A stretch of DNA of 64,000 nucleotides, from positions 62,001-126,000 of the forward strand of contig NZ_JAFYYT010000038.1 of assembly GCF_017549005.1 (NCBI RefSeq). Reading direction: 5' to 3'. The position numbers and the translations under genes are program-made. The notes under the pieces were generated by a model that ran no database searches, was not told the origin of the DNA, and worked only from the letters and a program-made list of their open reading frames with translations. The stretch's first letter is position 1; each line of letters starts with the position of its first letter. Positions 62,728 through 64,000 of this stretch are shown piece after piece. This DNA is from Ruminococcus sp. Lineage in GTDB: Bacteria; Bacillota; Clostridia; Oscillospirales; Ruminococcaceae.

Positions 62728-63459
62728 GTGGAAAAAATAAGGATTCAGAAAATGATCGCCGACAGCGGCGTATGCTCCCGCAGAAAAGCTGAGGAGCTCA
62801 TAACACAGGGCAGGGTAAAGCTCAACGGTCACCCCGTGAAGCTGGGTGACAAGTGCGGCTTCAAGGATATCATCACCGTTGACGGCGAGCGTATCAATAT
62901 GCCGAGGAAGAAGAGCTTCCTGTACCTCATGATGAACAAACCGAGAGGCTATGTCACCACGGTCTCGGACGAGCTCGACAGGCGCTGCGTCATGGACCTC
63001 CTCACGGACGTTGAGGAGCGCGTTTACCCTGTAGGACGTCTCGATCGCAATTCCGAGGGACTTCTTCTCTTTACCAACGACGGCGAGTTTGCAAACAGCA
63101 TAATGCACCCCAGCCGCCATATATCCAAGACATACCGCGTTACCGTGCGCCCCGACATAAATGACGAACAGCTAGTAAGGCTGTCCGAGGGCGTCGAGAT
63201 AGACGGCAAGAAAACTCTCCCTGCCTCTGTTGTGGTAAAAGAAAAGGAAGAGGGCAGAGTTGTGCTCCTTATGACCATAAAAGAGGGCAGGAACCGTCAG
63301 ATACGCAAGATGTGCGAAGCTGTGGGACTCGAGGTCGCAAGGCTCCGCCGTATCAGCATCGGTCCTCTCAAGCTCGGTATGCTCAAGCCCGGAACTTACC
63401 GCGAGCTGACAGCCGAGGAGCTCCGTGCCCTGCGTAACGCCATAGGCAAGGAGAAGTAA
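62728..63459 (+). CDS. rluB: RsuA/RluB-family pseudouridine synthase
   Basis: 243 residues. An S4 RNA-binding domain (1-60, IRIQKMIADSGVCSRRKAEE) and a catalytic domain with the active Asp in VGRLDRNSEGLLLFTND. Typical substrate is 23S rRNA. The start is GTG, preceded by AAGGA. The small next gene starts 1 base after its stop. Confidence 0.94.
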   Translation: MEKIRIQKMIADSGVCSRRKAEELITQGRVKLNGHPVKLGDKCGFKDIITVDGERINMPRKKSFLYLMMNKPRGYVTTVSDELDRRCVMDLLTDVEERVYPVGRLDRNSEGLLLFTNDGEFANSIMHPSRHISKTYRVTVRPDINDEQLVRLSEGVEIDGKKTLPASVVVKEKEEGRVVLLMTIKEGRNRQIRKMCEAVGLEVARLRRISIGPLKLGMLKPGTYRELTAEELRALRNAIGKEK

Positions 63460-63460
63460 T

Positions 63461-63841
63461 ATGCTGGAGATACAGGAAAGGTTCGATACTGTCGGCTATG
63501 AGAAGCTGAAAGAAGCCGCAGGCGGCGCAGAGCTCCACATCACGGAGGCTCTTGACAGGGGCGGCGTTATAGGATTTATTGCCTATTCCTACGGAGCTGA
63601 CAGGACTGTCGTTTACGATTACGACGACGGCGGCGACCTTATGCTTTGCGACGGGCTTGTCCGCTCCGTCATGCTGAAAAGCGTACTGAAAGGTATAAAG
63701 CATATGCTTTTCGAGCTTGACGACAGCTCCAGATTCGACGATCTGAAAAAGCTTCGCTTTGTGAGCGGAGACAGCAGACAGTGCAGCGACCTGGACAGCT
63801 TCATGAACGGCTGCCAGAGCTGCAGGAACAAGAAAGAATAA
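63461..63841 (+). CDS. Hypothetical protein downstream of rluB
   Basis: 126 residues with two halves: a beta-rich start (HITEALDRGGVIGFIAYSYGA) and a helical end with CSD...CQSC cysteines. GGAGAAG lies inside the end of rluB. No family recognised. Confidence 0.65.
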   Translation: MLEIQERFDTVGYEKLKEAAGGAELHITEALDRGGVIGFIAYSYGADRTVVYDYDDGGDLMLCDGLVRSVMLKSVLKGIKHMLFELDDSSRFDDLKKLRFVSGDSRQCSDLDSFMNGCQSCRNKKE

Positions 63842-63862
63842 ATACGAAAGGAACGATAAGGA

Positions 63863-64000
63863 TTGCCAATCAGGATTTCTTCAGAGCTTCCTGCTTTCAA
63901 AACTCTTGGAAATGAAAATATCTTCGTTATGTCGAAAGAAAGGGCAGAACATCAGGATATCCGTCCGCTGAGAGTGGTCATTCTCAATATCATGCCCAAA
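63863..64000 (+). CDS. metA: Homoserine O-acyltransferase, N-terminal part (truncated by window edge)
   Basis: The 46 visible residues, starting with TTG at 63863, match the start of Met[40 protein letters not shown] and ILNIMPK. MetA acylates homoserine in methionine synthesis. The rest is outside the window. AAGGA precedes the start. Confidence 0.88.
   Translation, partial: MPIRISSELPAFKTLGNENIFVMSKERAEHQDIRPLRVVILNIMPK

Overview
The window is a chromosomal segment of an anaerobic, cellulosome-forming Firmicute, most likely a Ruminococcus (Oscillospiraceae; R. flavefaciens/R. albus group). I infer this from the gene orders smc-ftsY, nadD-yqeK-LCP-rsfS-leuS, dgt-dnaG-rpoD and scpA-scpB-DUF2953-gerW, the GGAGG ribosome sites with frequent GTG/TTG starts, zinc-type L31 and L28, a SAM-I riboswitch on metK, and a secreted esterase carrying a type I dockerin. 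No rRNA, tRNA, CRISPR array, phage or transposase gene was seen.

Layout. 1-9.4 kb (+): end of smc, ftsY, rdgB, yhbY, a flavin reductase, a fused nadD-yqeK, an LCP protein, rsfS, a small membrane protein and leuS. 9.4-14.6 kb (+): rpsU with a structured leader, yqeG, aroQ, an M24 peptidase, efp, an acidic zinc-ribbon protein and an ECF sigma/anti-sigma operon. 14.6-35 kb (-): an ANTAR regulator with a glutamine-synthetase-like gene, dcd, a small AT-rich islet with an SMI1/KNR4-type gene, ychF, an EAL protein fused to a beta-helix-like domain, rpoD-dnaG-dgt, a YigZ protein, rpmE, a DUF6311-like membrane protein, a PPOX protein, phosphoglucomutase, pfk and a second EAL protein. 35.3-39.6 kb (+): a two-component system, a candidate small RNA, and metK with its riboswitch. 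39.7-41.3 kb (-): a tandem radC pair behind an XRE repressor. 41.6-44.8 kb (+): the dockerin esterase. 44.9-48.7 kb: cyclophilin, a Thr-rich anchored protein, and three genes built on SpoIID-like and peptidoglycan-binding modules. 49-54.3 kb (+): gltX, a MetRS-like gene, a cysteine-synthase-like gene and a PPOX protein. 54.3-57.1 kb: a cluster of hairpins, a MATE transporter (-), an unknown gene (-) and rpmB (-). 57.3-64 kb (+): a tandem M50 pair, scpA, scpB, DUF2953, gerW, dacF, an rluB-type synthase, an unknown gene and the start of metA.

Most of the window is ordinary housekeeping. The parts most worth a second look are: the glutamine-synthetase-like protein that appears to have lost three metal ligands and sits in an operon with an ANTAR protein whose receiver lacks its phospho-acceptor; the cytoplasmic c-di-GMP phosphodiesterase fused to a GIG-repeat beta-helix-like domain; the FtsY with its acidic region and membrane-targeting-like motif at the C-terminus; a candidate small RNA with two CCCC loops just before metK; and two tandem gene pairs (radC/radC-like and M50/M50-like) in which one member has an intact active site and the other has lost it. 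All functional statements rest on reading motifs by eye; no database search was run.
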